Positions 9,404 to 18,154 of a stretch of DNA of 35,788 bases are shown here, in pieces. The notes beneath the pieces are model-generated. The model did no database searches, was not told the DNA's origin, and worked only from the letters and a program-made list of their open reading frames with translations. Position numbers and translations under genes: made by a program. Source of the stretch: Actinomycetota bacterium (GTDB lineage Bacteria > Actinomycetota > Aquicultoria > SURF-47); assembly GCA_003599235.1 (NCBI GenBank), contig QZJE01000021.1, positions 1 through 35,788 on the forward strand, read 5' to 3'. Position 1 is the first letter of the stretch, and each line of letters starts with the position of its first letter.

Positions 9404-10348
9404 TTAAAGTTTAGCTTTTGCCGATTTACTTATACCTGCCATTCGATGGATTTGGTTATAGATTTCTTCCAAAACATTGGAAACAGCAGCATCCAAATTA
9501 TAACTTTGAATGATCGGGATTTGATTCTTCTGCGCTAGTTCCTCTATATAATACCCTATTTTTCTAATTGTGTCGAAATTTTCTTTATATTTTGCAAAGG
9601 GACGCAGGTGGCGAGTCTCGATTCCCCGAACATAAAAGTGGCTTCTGTGCAGATGTTCGTCTTCCACTGAGATAATAATAGGTATTACAAAGGCATTTTC
9701 AAATATATTAAAATCAAGAAATCCCGGGACTAGATGAATACCTTCTAAAACCATATCCAGGTTCTCGTTGATAGCTCTTTCAATAACCGCCCTAATACCT
9801 ACAGAAACAGTAGCAATTTGTTCCATAAAGCCGATTATTACCGGATCGACTTTTTGGGGAAGCGGCGTTCTTAGCGCTTTATAAGCAGTAAAAGATGATT
9901 CATATAGCGGAGGCGTTAAGTCCTTTGAAAAAACAGCTCGCATAACTTCCCTGATAGCGTCAGTTGAAACAATACGGGTTATACCTAAGCGGTGAGCCAC
10001 CTCTGTAGCAATAGTAGATTTACCTACCCCGGTTGTACCCCCTACAAGTAAAATTAATGGTTTATCCAGCTTGCCTAGTGATTGCCATTTAATATATTTA
10101 TCAGTGACTTCAGTAGAACTCTCCATCGTTAAAATATCAGCAGTGATACTTTTTAATTCCTCGCTTGAAACAGTAAATTTTTCATTTCTGCGCAAGTGGT
10201 TTTCTACTAATTCAGCCACATGATAGGCTTTTTTTGGTGATAAGCCGGTAACTGTTATCGAGGTAGCCAAAAGCCCTTTAGAATATGGAAAACCATACTT
10301 CTTATCGGTAATTATTATTTTCTTCTTTAAATCAATTTTTTTTGTCAT
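9404..10348 (-). CDS. 2-phosphoglycerate kinase-like protein with N-terminal ATP-cone
   Basis: Resembles archaeal 2-phosphoglycerate kinase, which makes 2,3-diphosphoglycerate from 2-phosphoglycerate and ATP. Residues about 10-95 look like an ATP-cone regulatory domain ([15 protein letters not shown] and helices). A P-loop kinase follows, with [10 protein letters not shown] at about 103-112 and the DAIREVMR stretch after strand 2. The next gene upstream in the transcript encodes a cyclic 2,3-diphosphoglycerate synthetase, so the pair forms a complete two-step route to cyclic 2,3-DPG. The ATG at 10346-10348 lies in the end of that gene with GAGGAG almost touching it; a TTG three codons earlier (10355-10357) is the alternative start. 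Function rests on family resemblance and pairing. Confidence 0.82.
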   Translation of the reverse strand: MTKKIDLKKKIIITDKKYGFPYSKGLLATSITVTGLSPKKAYHVAELVENHLRRNEKFTVSSEELKSITADILTMESSTEVTDKYIKWQSLGKLDKPLILLVGGTTGVGKSTIATEVAHRLGITRIVSTDAIREVMRAVFSKDLTPPLYESSFTAYKALRTPLPQKVDPVIIGFMEQIATVSVGIRAVIERAINENLDMVLEGIHLVPGFLDFNIFENAFVIPIIISVEDEHLHRSHFYVRGIETRHLRPFAKYKENFDTIRKIGYYIEELAQKNQIPIIQSYNLDAAVSNVLEEIYNQIHRMAGISKSAKAKL

Positions 10349-11681
10349 ACTCCTCAATTGCTTGCATAGCTATACTCAACAAATCTTCATCAAGCCGGCC
10401 ATCTCCACCAACCTGGACAGCGATATTGTCTTGATAAACTACCCCGATACCCATTTCATAGCCCAGTCTGGTTACTACGTCAACTGCAGCCGCTTTTAAT
10501 TCGGTCAGTAAGATATCAGCTTCTTGGTTTTTTTTGATTTCTTCTTTAAGTAGCGCTCTGTTGGTAAGATTTTTGCTGGCAAATATTACCCGGCAATTAT
10601 AAGTTTTTTCAAGGTAGCTAACTATTTTTTCTAAACCCAGCCTTGCTGTCAAGGCTAAAAACACTTTTTTTTCAGATATGTCCTCTAGGGGTTTCGGCCT
10701 AAAAACTGTTAAACTGATAGGAATATCAGGCCTGACCTGCTTTATTGCTTGATAGAGGTCTTCTAATTTCTCTTTATTAACCATCGGTTCTTCAGCTAAA
10801 GTTACTACCACTTTATCAGCCAACAAAAGCCTAAAGGTTCCAAAATAGCCGTTAATATAATGTATCGGCTGATTAGCTCCTATTATTAAGATATTTTTTT
10901 GAGCTTTAATAGGAGGCAGGGTAGCACCGCTTCCCTCTAAGATAAGAAATTTGTTGGAAAGAGAATTGGCAATATTAACACCTTCTAAAACATTGGATAT
11001 AAACGGAGCTCCTGCTAATCCTCCTCCGCAACGACGGCAACCAACTGTTGTCACCCTGCTGACTAAAGCATCCTCGTAGTAATCTGAGGCAGCATGCTTT
11101 CCTTTATTGGATTCCTTTAGAAGAAAATCTGAGTCGATTTTTATTTCATCGCCTTTTAAAACTTCCGGCTCGGTAGGCCCTCCTCTGCCCATTGCAATTA
11201 CACAGGGATCAAACCCCTCTTGTACTAGTAAACGGCTGATGTAGGCTGAAACAGCTGTCTTTCCTACTCTTTTACCAGTTCCCATAATTGATATGGAGGG
11301 TTTTTCAGTAATGTCATGAAAGATAGGCGGACTAAACTCAAAATCAGCCCCGATATATTTTGCCCCAAACTTTAGGGTGTGGCTAGCTAGTTGCAGTCGT
11401 TTATTGTAATCAAGAACCGGCTCATCGCTTAAGTCAATTACAACTTCCGGCTTATAAGTATCGAGGGCTTTTTTAAGGCTGTCCAAAGCCTCTTTTTCTT
11501 TTACTACCTCTACCCCTAGTATCGATAAATCGCTATCATCGGCAATTTTTTCGGTACCACCAACAAAAACAGCCGCTAGCAAATCATACCCTTGATTTCT
11601 TATTTCCCCTAAAGCCTCAGCGATTACCGGTAGATAATGCTCTCCATCAACTAAAGCTATAGCAGTTCGTTTTTTGCTCAA
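10332..11681 (-). CDS. Cyclic 2,3-diphosphoglycerate synthetase-like protein
   Basis: A 449-residue protein resembling archaeal cyclic 2,3-diphosphoglycerate synthetase, which closes the intramolecular phosphoanhydride of 2,3-DPG using ATP. Visible are an N-terminal nucleotide-binding-like half (ALVDGEHYLPVI, VVIDLSDEPVL), a P-loop GTGKRVGKTAV starting at 134, AMGRGGPTEPEV, a Cys/Gly-rich GCRRCGGGLAGAP, and LEGSGATLPP. The start is a TTG (11679-11681) with an ideal AAGGAG 5 nt upstream. It overlaps the 2-phosphoglycerate kinase-like gene by about 17 nt, so the two products are probably made together. Cyclic 2,3-DPG is a thermoprotectant and phosphate store in methanogens; its presence here is inferred. 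Confidence 0.82.
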   Translation of the reverse strand: MSKKRTAIALVDGEHYLPVIAEALGEIRNQGYDLLAAVFVGGTEKIADDSDLSILGVEVVKEKEALDSLKKALDTYKPEVVIDLSDEPVLDYNKRLQLASHTLKFGAKYIGADFEFSPPIFHDITEKPSISIMGTGKRVGKTAVSAYISRLLVQEGFDPCVIAMGRGGPTEPEVLKGDEIKIDSDFLLKESNKGKHAASDYYEDALVSRVTTVGCRRCGGGLAGAPFISNVLEGVNIANSLSNKFLILEGSGATLPPIKAQKNILIIGANQPIHYINGYFGTFRLLLADKVVVTLAEEPMVNKEKLEDLYQAIKQVRPDIPISLTVFRPKPLEDISEKKVFLALTARLGLEKIVSYLEKTYNCRVIFASKNLTNRALLKEEIKKNQEADILLTELKAAAVDVVTRLGYEMGIGVVYQDNIAVQVGGDGRLDEDLLSIAMQAIEEYDKKN

Positions 11682-11731
11682 TGATTCTCCTTAAGTCAAT
11701 TATTAACCGAGAGGTGGCGTGCAAGAGCTCG

Positions 11732-12562
11732 TTAAATGTTTCCGGTTTCAGCTGGCTCCTCAATCCCTTTGACAATCAAACTCCTAAGCCTTGCCCGGCG
11801 CCATTTTAGATAGTGTTTACCTTCACCAGCCTTTTCGAATATGGCCATGGTATCGCGCTCGCCATAAGGATACTGACGATGTATAGAAATTGTTTTACCG
11901 GAAATCTCGTAGATATTGTAACTTGGCTTGATGTTGCCTCTCAAACGCAATGTCGAGCATGTAGCAGCGGTAGTAACTACCATATTCTCAAATCGCCAGG
12001 ACCAGGGAACATGCTTATGACCGGAAATACTCATATCGACATTGCAATCTAGCAATACCTCTAACACATCTGCAGCATCATTAATAGTGCTGCGTTCTCG
12101 TCCAGTTCCTGGGACCGGAAGTAAGTGGTGATGGATAGCAAAAATCCTTACACCATCACTTTCACTAAATTGCTCTTTTACCCATTCATACCTTTCCCGG
12201 CCGATACTTCCTGTATCTAAGTCAGGCTCGCTGGAGTCCACAGCAACTATTGTTAAGCCTTCGACTTTCAAAGACAGATTCCTGGGACCAAACAAATCTT
12301 CGAAATGAACGTAACCTACATTCCTGGAATCATGATTTCCGGGAATAACAACCTTGTGTTTAACCTCAATTCTGTCAATGAAGGCTTTAGCTGTCGTAAA
12401 CTCCTGCTTAAAGCCCATTGTAGTAAGGTCGCCTGTCACAATTAAAACATCGGGTTTTAAGTCATTTAGTTCTTTTACCACTCGGGTAAGCAAGTTATTA
12501 ACAAAATACTGAGAACCTGTATGGATATCGGTTATATGAGCTATTTTTATCGATTTGGTCAT
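11732..12562 (-). CDS. Calcineurin-like metallophosphoesterase (CpdA-type fold)
   Basis: A 276-residue cytoplasmic metallophosphoesterase with every two-metal motif present: TDIHTG (Asp12, His14), VTGDLT (Asp45), PGNHDSR (Asn76, His77), AIHHHLLP and SGHKHVPW. This motif set is that of class III cyclic-nucleotide phosphodiesterases and UDP-diacylglucosamine pyrophosphatase relatives; the substrate cannot be told from sequence. The C-terminal 35 residues (KWRRARLRSLIV) are basic. It lies 9 nt after sppA and about 50 nt before the cyclic-DPG synthetase-like gene. A phosphoanhydride or cyclic substrate would fit the neighbours, but that is speculation. Confidence 0.88.
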   Translation of the reverse strand: MTKSIKIAHITDIHTGSQYFVNNLLTRVVKELNDLKPDVLIVTGDLTTMGFKQEFTTAKAFIDRIEVKHKVVIPGNHDSRNVGYVHFEDLFGPRNLSLKVEGLTIVAVDSSEPDLDTGSIGRERYEWVKEQFSESDGVRIFAIHHHLLPVPGTGRERSTINDAADVLEVLLDCNVDMSISGHKHVPWSWRFENMVVTTAATCSTLRLRGNIKPSYNIYEISGKTISIHRQYPYGERDTMAIFEKAGEGKHYLKWRRARLRSLIVKGIEEPAETGNI

Positions 12563-12571
12563 ATTGCTGAT

Positions 12572-13453
12572 TTATCTTTGTTTAATCTGATAAGGCTCTT
12601 TAAATAAATCCGAAGATATGTTTACTTTTATCTTACTTAAGCTCCCTATCAAATCAACAATTCCGGGTTTTTCATATTCTACGACTTCGGGCTCACCCTT
12701 AATCTTTCCCAATTTGGCCGCAAGTCTAAGTGCATCTTCATAATTGCCGATTTTATCGATTAGTTTAAGCTTTAGCGCTTCGGTTCCGGTATAGACTAAG
12801 CCGTTTGCCAGCTTAGTAACTTCTTCATTGGAAAGTCTTTTTGAACGGGCTTTTGCTACATCATCGATAAATTGGCGATAAATAATATTGGTTTGCTTTT
12901 GAAGGATTTGCCTTTCTTCGGCCGTGAGTTCTCTAGATGGATCACCTAGAGTCTTATACTTACCCTCTTTTATTATTTCAAACTTAATACCTAATTTATT
13001 GTATAGCTCTTTATATATCGGTATTTCCATAAACACTCCGATACTTCCAACCAAAGAAGAAGGATTAGCTACTATTTGCCTGCAAGGGGCGATAGAGTAA
13101 TATGCTCCCGATGCCCCCACATCGCTGATGGTAGCCACAATAGGTTTTTTCTTGGCTGCTCTTTTCATGGAAGAATATATTTCTTGGCTAGCCGCGGCTG
13201 AACCTCCAGGGCTGTTAACTCTAACTAAAATAGCTTTGACTGATGAATCTTCTAAGGCCTCTTTGAGTTGGTCTTGGATTTTTTCAGGAAATGTAGCCTG
13301 GCCCCCGTCAAGCAATCCACCATCAGAGCCTGAACCGACTATTACCCCATCAATACGTATCACAGCAACATTTGCAGACGAAAAAAACGGGGTTTTTTGC
13401 TTTTTGCTGATAAAAAAATAACTAATTATTGCTGCGCCGTAGCAACTTAGCAA
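12572..13453 (-). CDS. sppA: Signal peptide peptidase SppA, short form; start codon uncertain
   Basis: Membrane-anchored serine protease that degrades cleaved signal peptides. Motifs: IRIDGVI at the domain start, VNSPGGSAAASQEIY, the nucleophile Ser115 in DVGASGAYYS, and Lys167 in EGKYKTLGDPSRELT, 52 residues later as in short bacterial SppA. The listed TTG start (13451-13453) sits inside the transmembrane helix and has no ribosome-binding site. The same frame stays open upstream to 13531 and encodes a charged stretch (NKNKKSKRR) followed by an Ile/Leu-rich helix, a proper anchor. That extension has no ATG, GTG or TTG at its beginning; an ATA at 13526-13528 overlaps the TAA of the glycosyltransferase gene. 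The true N-terminus is probably longer than listed. Confidence 0.85.
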   Translation of the reverse strand: MLSCYGAAIISYFFISKKQKTPFFSSANVAVIRIDGVIVGSGSDGGLLDGGQATFPEKIQDQLKEALEDSSVKAILVRVNSPGGSAAASQEIYSSMKRAAKKKPIVATISDVGASGAYYSIAPCRQIVANPSSLVGSIGVFMEIPIYKELYNKLGIKFEIIKEGKYKTLGDPSRELTAEERQILQKQTNIIYRQFIDDVAKARSKRLSNEEVTKLANGLVYTGTEALKLKLIDKIGNYEDALRLAAKLGKIKGEPEVVEYEKPGIVDLIGSLSKIKVNISSDLFKEPYQIKQR

Positions 13454-13524
13454 AAGCAGGATAATAACAATTGAGATGATAATTAAGCGGCGCTTAGATT
13501 TGTTTTTATTAGGAGCTTCGTCGC

Positions 13525-14559
13525 TTATTTTTTACCTACTTTCTTAATTATTGCCTCGTAGGCCTTTAGGTAATCTCCAGTCATGCGGGCTATACCAAAA
13601 CGCGCAACGGTATGGTCGCGACAATCTTGGGGATTAATTTGGTCGATTTTTTTAACCGCTTCCACCATCTCATCATTAGTTTTAACAATAAAACCAGTCT
13701 TGCCATCTTCAACTAGCTCCGGCAAAGATCCGTAAGGAAAAGATATAACCGGTGTACCGCAAGCCATAGCTTCAGGAATAACCAAGCCAAAGGGCTCTGG
13801 CCACTGCAGGGGAAAAATAAAACCCTTGGCTTCGGCAAACAACTTTCTTTTTTCTTTCTCGCTTATTTCGCCCTTGTAGATTATCTGCTTATCATCGATT
13901 TTGGGATGAACGTGGGCTTCAAAAAACTCTGTGTCACGGCCTGGATCAATTTTGCCGGCCATTATCAACTTAACGCCGGCTTTTTTAGCAATGTCTATAA
14001 CCACATCACTACCTTTATCTTTATTGATACGGCTAATGTATACAAAGTAATCTTTTTTATTTGCTTCAAAGGGATAGCTATCGGTATCAATTGCATTATA
14101 AATAGTGGAGATATAATTCAGCTCAGGCGCTGGCTTACGCTGCTCATCACTAATAGAATTATAAAAACAAGCATTTTTGTTGCGTTTAAAAAAGGGTGTA
14201 TTGATGTCTGTAAAGATACCGTGCAAGGTGGTTAGCACGGGAGTCTTTACAAAATTAGCCAGCGTTACTCCCGAATATCCGGCATGATTCTGGATAATAT
14301 CGAACTCATCAGCCCTATGAAAGGCAGCCCCAACATGCATTAAATCCGGTACGGGATTTCCCAAATATTGCCTGGGAGCCGCAGTGTGGAAAACATATGA
14401 TAGCTTTGCTTTAGTTTTGGCATCTCCTGTGGCAAATAATGTAACTTCGTGGCCTTGCCTGACTAATTCTTCGGTTAGTAATGAGACTACTAATTCGATT
14501 CCCCCGTATTTTCTGGGTGGTACTCGTTCCCAAACGGGAGCAACTTGAGCTATTTTCAT
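13525..14559 (-). CDS. Family 4 glycosyltransferase
   Basis: A 344-residue GT-B fold retaining glycosyltransferase. The N-terminal acceptor domain begins MKIAQVAPVWERVPPRKYGGIE, with the Gly-Gly loop that binds the donor phosphate. The C-terminal donor domain has YISRINKDKG and the EPFGLVIPEAMACGTPVI signature with the E-x7-E nucleotide-sugar motif. ATG at 14557-14559 with a strong AAGGAGG 4 nt upstream; its first bases overlap the stop of the homoserine kinase-like gene (ATGA). Acceptor and donor are unknown. It may modify glycerol, trehalose-type or surface compounds, but no neighbour pins this down. Confidence 0.88.
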   Translation of the reverse strand: MKIAQVAPVWERVPPRKYGGIELVVSLLTEELVRQGHEVTLFATGDAKTKAKLSYVFHTAAPRQYLGNPVPDLMHVGAAFHRADEFDIIQNHAGYSGVTLANFVKTPVLTTLHGIFTDINTPFFKRNKNACFYNSISDEQRKPAPELNYISTIYNAIDTDSYPFEANKKDYFVYISRINKDKGSDVVIDIAKKAGVKLIMAGKIDPGRDTEFFEAHVHPKIDDKQIIYKGEISEKEKRKLFAEAKGFIFPLQWPEPFGLVIPEAMACGTPVISFPYGSLPELVEDGKTGFIVKTNDEMVEAVKKIDQINPQDCRDHTVARFGIARMTGDYLKAYEAIIKKVGKK

Positions 14560-15728
14560 AGATCCTCCTTGTTTAATAGTAAGTATATCAACTCATGGGC
14601 CGGTTTTAAACCAAACAACCCTTTTTTCGCTTCTTCTTCACTAAAAACCGTTGTGTTATCAGCTTTGACTCCTTGGCCGCTTATTAGAAAAGGCACTGGC
14701 TCATTACCATGTGTTTTTGACGATATTGGAGTGTAATGATCGGGCAACAAAAGAACATTTTTATCTAAAAAACAGTTAACTATCTTTTTATCGAAATCTT
14801 CGATACTTTTTATTTTTTGTTGGATGTCACCTACATGGCCGGCTTCATCAGGAGCTTCGACATGAATAAAAACCAAGTCATTTTCCTCTAAGGCCTTTAA
14901 ACCATATTGCGCTTTTGCCTGGTAATCAGTGTCATAATAGCCTGTGGCTCCCGGTACTTCGATTACTTTCATATCTGCCATCCTGGCAATTCCCTTTAGT
15001 AGATCAACAGCAGAAATAACTGAGCCACAGATATTATGCAGACTAGTAAAACTAGGATAAGCTTTATAGTAGCCTTGCCCCCATAACCAAATACTATTCG
15101 CCGGGTTTTTGCCCTGGGCTCTTCTTTTAACATTTATCGGATGGTCTTCTAAGAGAGCACGGGAATCATTGATTAATTTCCTCAGAGGCTGGCTACCACC
15201 CCCTTGGGGTAAATATTGCGTAATTTCTTCACCAGTTATGTCATGAGGAGCACTGCACTTGAGATCCTTAAATCCATCAGTAAAAATAGTTAGGTGGCGA
15301 TAGCTGACACCTAAGAAAAAAGACAGATCCTTAGTTCCTAGGTTTTCTTGCAGATGATTAATTAATTGCTCTGCTTCCTGTGTAGTAATATGGCCGGCAC
15401 TATAATCTACCATTTTGTCATCTATTATTGTCACTAGATTACAACGAAAAGCCCATTGATTTTCTTTGAGTTCAATTCCGTGATAAGCAGCCTCTAGTGG
15501 GCCGCGGCCGATATAATACTTCTTAGGATCGTATCCTAAGATACTTAAATTAGCTACATCGCTTCCGCTTAGAAAACCCTGTGGTATTGTTTGAGCACGC
15601 CCTAATTTCCCTTTTTTAGCTAAAAAATCCATGTTAGGAGTATAAGCGGCTTGAAGCGGAGTTTTTCCTTTTAATTGCTCTAGAGGATAATCAGCTGCTC
15701 CGTCAGGAACCAGAATTGCATATTTCAT
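14556..15728 (-). CDS. ApgM-like metalloenzyme, putative homoserine kinase
   Basis: A 390-residue member of the archaeal-type cofactor-independent phosphoglycerate mutase (ApgM) superfamily of alkaline-phosphatase fold. Metal and active-site motifs are visible: VPDGAADYPLEQLKGKTPLQAA at the start, GSDVANLSILGYDPKKYYIGRGPLEAA, IHVEAPDEAGHVGD and LLPDHYTPISSKTHG. Its place directly after thrC and hom, and the absence of a GHMP-type thrB in this operon, match the subgroup proposed as alternative homoserine kinases (TIGR02535). It overlaps thrC by one base (TGATG) and the glycosyltransferase by 4 nt. A true phosphoglycerate mutase role is the main alternative. Confidence 0.82.
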   Translation of the reverse strand: MKYAILVPDGAADYPLEQLKGKTPLQAAYTPNMDFLAKKGKLGRAQTIPQGFLSGSDVANLSILGYDPKKYYIGRGPLEAAYHGIELKENQWAFRCNLVTIIDDKMVDYSAGHITTQEAEQLINHLQENLGTKDLSFFLGVSYRHLTIFTDGFKDLKCSAPHDITGEEITQYLPQGGGSQPLRKLINDSRALLEDHPINVKRRAQGKNPANSIWLWGQGYYKAYPSFTSLHNICGSVISAVDLLKGIARMADMKVIEVPGATGYYDTDYQAKAQYGLKALEENDLVFIHVEAPDEAGHVGDIQQKIKSIEDFDKKIVNCFLDKNVLLLPDHYTPISSKTHGNEPVPFLISGQGVKADNTTVFSEEEAKKGLFGLKPAHELIYLLLNKEDL

Positions 15729-16735
15729 CAGAAAATGGCTTTTTCAACTGCTTCTAAAGTTGCTTTAGTTTTGACAATATTGCCAGTAACTTTGATAGCT
15801 GTATCCGGATCTTTTAGGCCGTGACCAGTTAACACGCAAACTGCTGTCGATCCTTTTTCTGCTTTACCTTCTTCTACCGCTTTGATAAGGCCTGCTACCG
15901 ATGCCGCTGAGGCCGGTTCACAAAAATAGCCTTCGCTTGAAGCAATCTTTTTGTAAGCATTTAAGATGTCTTCATCGTCTACCATATCGATATAGCCACC
16001 CGATGATGAAGCTGCTTCCTTAGCTTCCTGCCACCTTGCAGGATTGCCGATTCTAATAGCTGATGCAATCGTCTCGGGGTGCTCTATCGGATGACCTATA
16101 ACGATAGGAGCAGCTCCGGCAGCTTGATAGCCGACCATCTTAGGAAGATTATCAATCCTTTTTAATTCCTTATACTGCTTAAATCCCATCCAGTATGCAG
16201 TAATATTACCGGCATTTCCCACAGGGATAAATAAGTAATCGGGCGAGCCTCCTAATTGATCGCATATCTCAAAAGACGCCGTTTTTTGGCCCTCAAGCCG
16301 GTATTTGTTTATGGAATTAACCAAAGAGATATTGTGTTTATCGGTTATTTGCTTAGCAATTGATAAGGCATCATCGAAATTGCCGTCTATAGCAATTACC
16401 TTGGCCCCATGGACTAAAGCCTGGGCTAATTTGCCAAAAGCGATTTTTCCTTCTGGAATAATCACATAGCAATTAAGCGATGCCCTGGCTGAGTAAGCAG
16501 CCGTTGAAGCAGACGTATTGCCGGTTGAGGCACAAATTACCGCCGGAGCACCAGTTGCCTTAGCCATCGACATAGCCATGGTCATACCACGATCTTTAAA
16601 GCTACCCGTTGGATTTAGCCCTTCTAATTTAAAAAAAACATTTAGCTCTAGCTCTTGGCTAAGCTTAGTAGCTTTTAACAGTGGAGTATTGCCTTCCAGC
16701 AAGCTTACAATGGGAGTATCAGCATTAACCGGCAA
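15728..16735 (-). CDS. thrC: Threonine synthase; frame extends upstream to about 16777 without a canonical start
   Basis: PLP enzyme making threonine from O-phosphohomoserine. Motifs: EGNTPLL, the PLP lysine Lys47 in [21 protein letters not shown], the phosphate-binding [15 protein letters not shown], and LTGHGLKDP near the end. The listed TTG (16733-16735) falls inside the conserved ELLPVN stretch. The frame is open upstream, and the added residues [13 protein letters not shown] match the usual ThrC N-terminus. No ATG, GTG or TTG exists there. The best aligned candidate is an ATT at 16775-16777, six nt after an AGGG that belongs to the GGGATAA heptamer array. Real length is therefore probably about 349 residues. 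Confidence 0.93.
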   Translation of the reverse strand: MPVNADTPIVSLLEGNTPLLKATKLSQELELNVFFKLEGLNPTGSFKDRGMTMAMSMAKATGAPAVICASTGNTSASTAAYSARASLNCYVIIPEGKIAFGKLAQALVHGAKVIAIDGNFDDALSIAKQITDKHNISLVNSINKYRLEGQKTASFEICDQLGGSPDYLFIPVGNAGNITAYWMGFKQYKELKRIDNLPKMVGYQAAGAAPIVIGHPIEHPETIASAIRIGNPARWQEAKEAASSSGGYIDMVDDEDILNAYKKIASSEGYFCEPASAASVAGLIKAVEEGKAEKGSTAVCVLTGHGLKDPDTAIKVTGNIVKTKATLEAVEKAIF

Positions 16736-16765
16736 TAGCTCTTTATATTTTTCAATAATACCTTG

Positions 16766-16823
16766 ATAATCCTTAATTCTTATCCCTTATCCCTTATCCC
16801 TGCGAACGCAGTGAGCTTATCCT
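16766..16823 (-). repeat. Composite GGGATAA heptamer array between hom and thrC
   Basis: Plus strand: ATAATCC, TTAATTC (16773-16779), then three perfect TTATCCC units (16780-16800), a 16-nt insert (16801-16816) containing CTGCG-TT-CGCAG with its flank, then TTATCCT (16817-16823), whose TTA is the hom stop codon. On the transcribed strand the units read GGGATAA. They supply the hom stop and an AGGG ahead of the probable thrC start, and the array runs into the thrC N-terminal codons. Confidence 0.75.
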
Positions 16824-18103
16824 TCTACTCTAATCACATTATTAGTTTTACTTACTTCGTCTAAGCTGTTGATAAGCATAAGAGCTGCCCGCAGATTTTT
16901 CTCCTTGGTTTGGTGAGTAATAAACACCAAGTCGGCCAGCTTGCCGCCATGGCCTTTTTGAATAACCGAGCCGATGCTTACCTGTTTATCGCCAAAAACT
17001 CTAGCAATCTTTGCCAAAACACCTGGTTTATCAGCTACTTTCATCCTTAAATAATAACTGCTTATTATTTGCCCTACCGGCATAACCTGCTTTTTATTAT
17101 AACAAGTGCATTTCATCTTACCGGTACGACCATCGATAATATTGCCCGCGATATCGATAATGTCTCCCACAACAGCGCTAGCGGTAGGTTTTCCCCCTGC
17201 TCCTTGACCAAAAAACATCACTTCGCCAACAGCATCGCCTTCGACAAAAATAGCATTATATACATCACTAACAGCTGCCAGCGGATGACTAACTGGAATC
17301 ATTGTGGGATGGACTCTAACATCTAGACCTTCCTTGTTTTCTTTAGCCAGGGCAATAAGTTTAATAACATGATTCATATCTCGGGCATATTCGATATCTT
17401 GTGGCTTAATAGCTCTTATTCCTTCAGTAAAAACTTGGTTAGCCACTACCCGGCTATTAAAAGCAATTGAGGCTAGAATCGCGATTTTGGCGGCCGCATC
17501 ATAGCCATCTACATCGGCTTTCGGGTTAGCTTCAGCGTAACCCTTTGCTTGGGCTTCGCTTAAAGCCTGCTCGAAGAAAGAACCCTCGTCCGCCATTTTT
17601 GTCAAAATATAGTTAGTGGTGCCGTTAACAATACCCATTACTTTAATTATCCTGTTAGCCGCTAATTCTCTTTTTAAGGGTCTGATAATAGGAATACCGC
17701 CACCAACACTGGCTTCGAAATATATATCTACATCGTTTTTAGCTGCCGTATCAAAGATTTGCTTACCGTAATTAGCCAGCAACTCTTTATTTGCCGTAAC
17801 AACATGTTTTTTATTCTTTAATGCCTTAAGAATTAGGTCTTTAGCTGGATTAATGCCTCCCATTAGCTCAACTACAACATCAATTTCTGGATTATTAACA
17901 ATAGACAATACATCGGTAGTCAACAACGACTTAGGTACTTTAACCAGCCTTTTTTTATTTAGACTTTTAACAGCGATTTTTTTGATAGCAATTTTAGCGC
18001 CTACTCTTTTTACATAATCCGACTTATGTGAATTAAGAACCGAGTAAGTACCGCTACCGATAGTACCTAGCCCTAATATGCCAATATTGATTTGTTTTTT
18101 CAT
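16817..18103 (-). CDS. hom: Homoserine dehydrogenase with ACT domain
   Basis: NAD(P)H-dependent reduction of aspartate semialdehyde to homoserine, the branch point to threonine and methionine. The 428-residue protein has a Rossmann start (GILGLGTIGSGTYSVL), the HVVTANKELLANYG stretch, the GGGIPIIRPL and GIVNGTTNYILTKM catalytic region, and AKGYAEANPKADVDGYDAAAK. The C-terminal ~80 residues (YYLRMKVADKPGVLAKIARVF and onward) form an ACT domain, the usual site of threonine feedback inhibition. ATG at 18101-18103 with GGAG 5 nt upstream. Its last codons and stop (GGA TAA) merge into the heptamer array. Confidence 0.97.
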   Translation of the reverse strand: MKKQINIGILGLGTIGSGTYSVLNSHKSDYVKRVGAKIAIKKIAVKSLNKKRLVKVPKSLLTTDVLSIVNNPEIDVVVELMGGINPAKDLILKALKNKKHVVTANKELLANYGKQIFDTAAKNDVDIYFEASVGGGIPIIRPLKRELAANRIIKVMGIVNGTTNYILTKMADEGSFFEQALSEAQAKGYAEANPKADVDGYDAAAKIAILASIAFNSRVVANQVFTEGIRAIKPQDIEYARDMNHVIKLIALAKENKEGLDVRVHPTMIPVSHPLAAVSDVYNAIFVEGDAVGEVMFFGQGAGGKPTASAVVGDIIDIAGNIIDGRTGKMKCTCYNKKQVMPVGQIISSYYLRMKVADKPGVLAKIARVFGDKQVSIGSVIQKGHGGKLADLVFITHQTKEKNLRAALMLINSLDEVSKTNNVIRVEG

Positions 18104-18111
18104 AGCCTCTC

Positions 18112-18154
18112 CATCAATCCTTCAGCCTTCAGCTCTTAAGCCTTCAGCCTTTTA
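18112..18154 (-). repeat. CCTTCAG heptamer array between lysA and hom
   Basis: Plus strand: CATCAAT, CCTTCAG (18119-18125), CCTTCAG (18126-18132), an 8-nt variant CTCTTAAG, CCTTCAG (18141-18147), CCTTTTA. On the coding strand the unit is CTGAAGG; the last residues of LysA (RLKA) and its TAA stop are written in this repeat. Confidence 0.75.
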
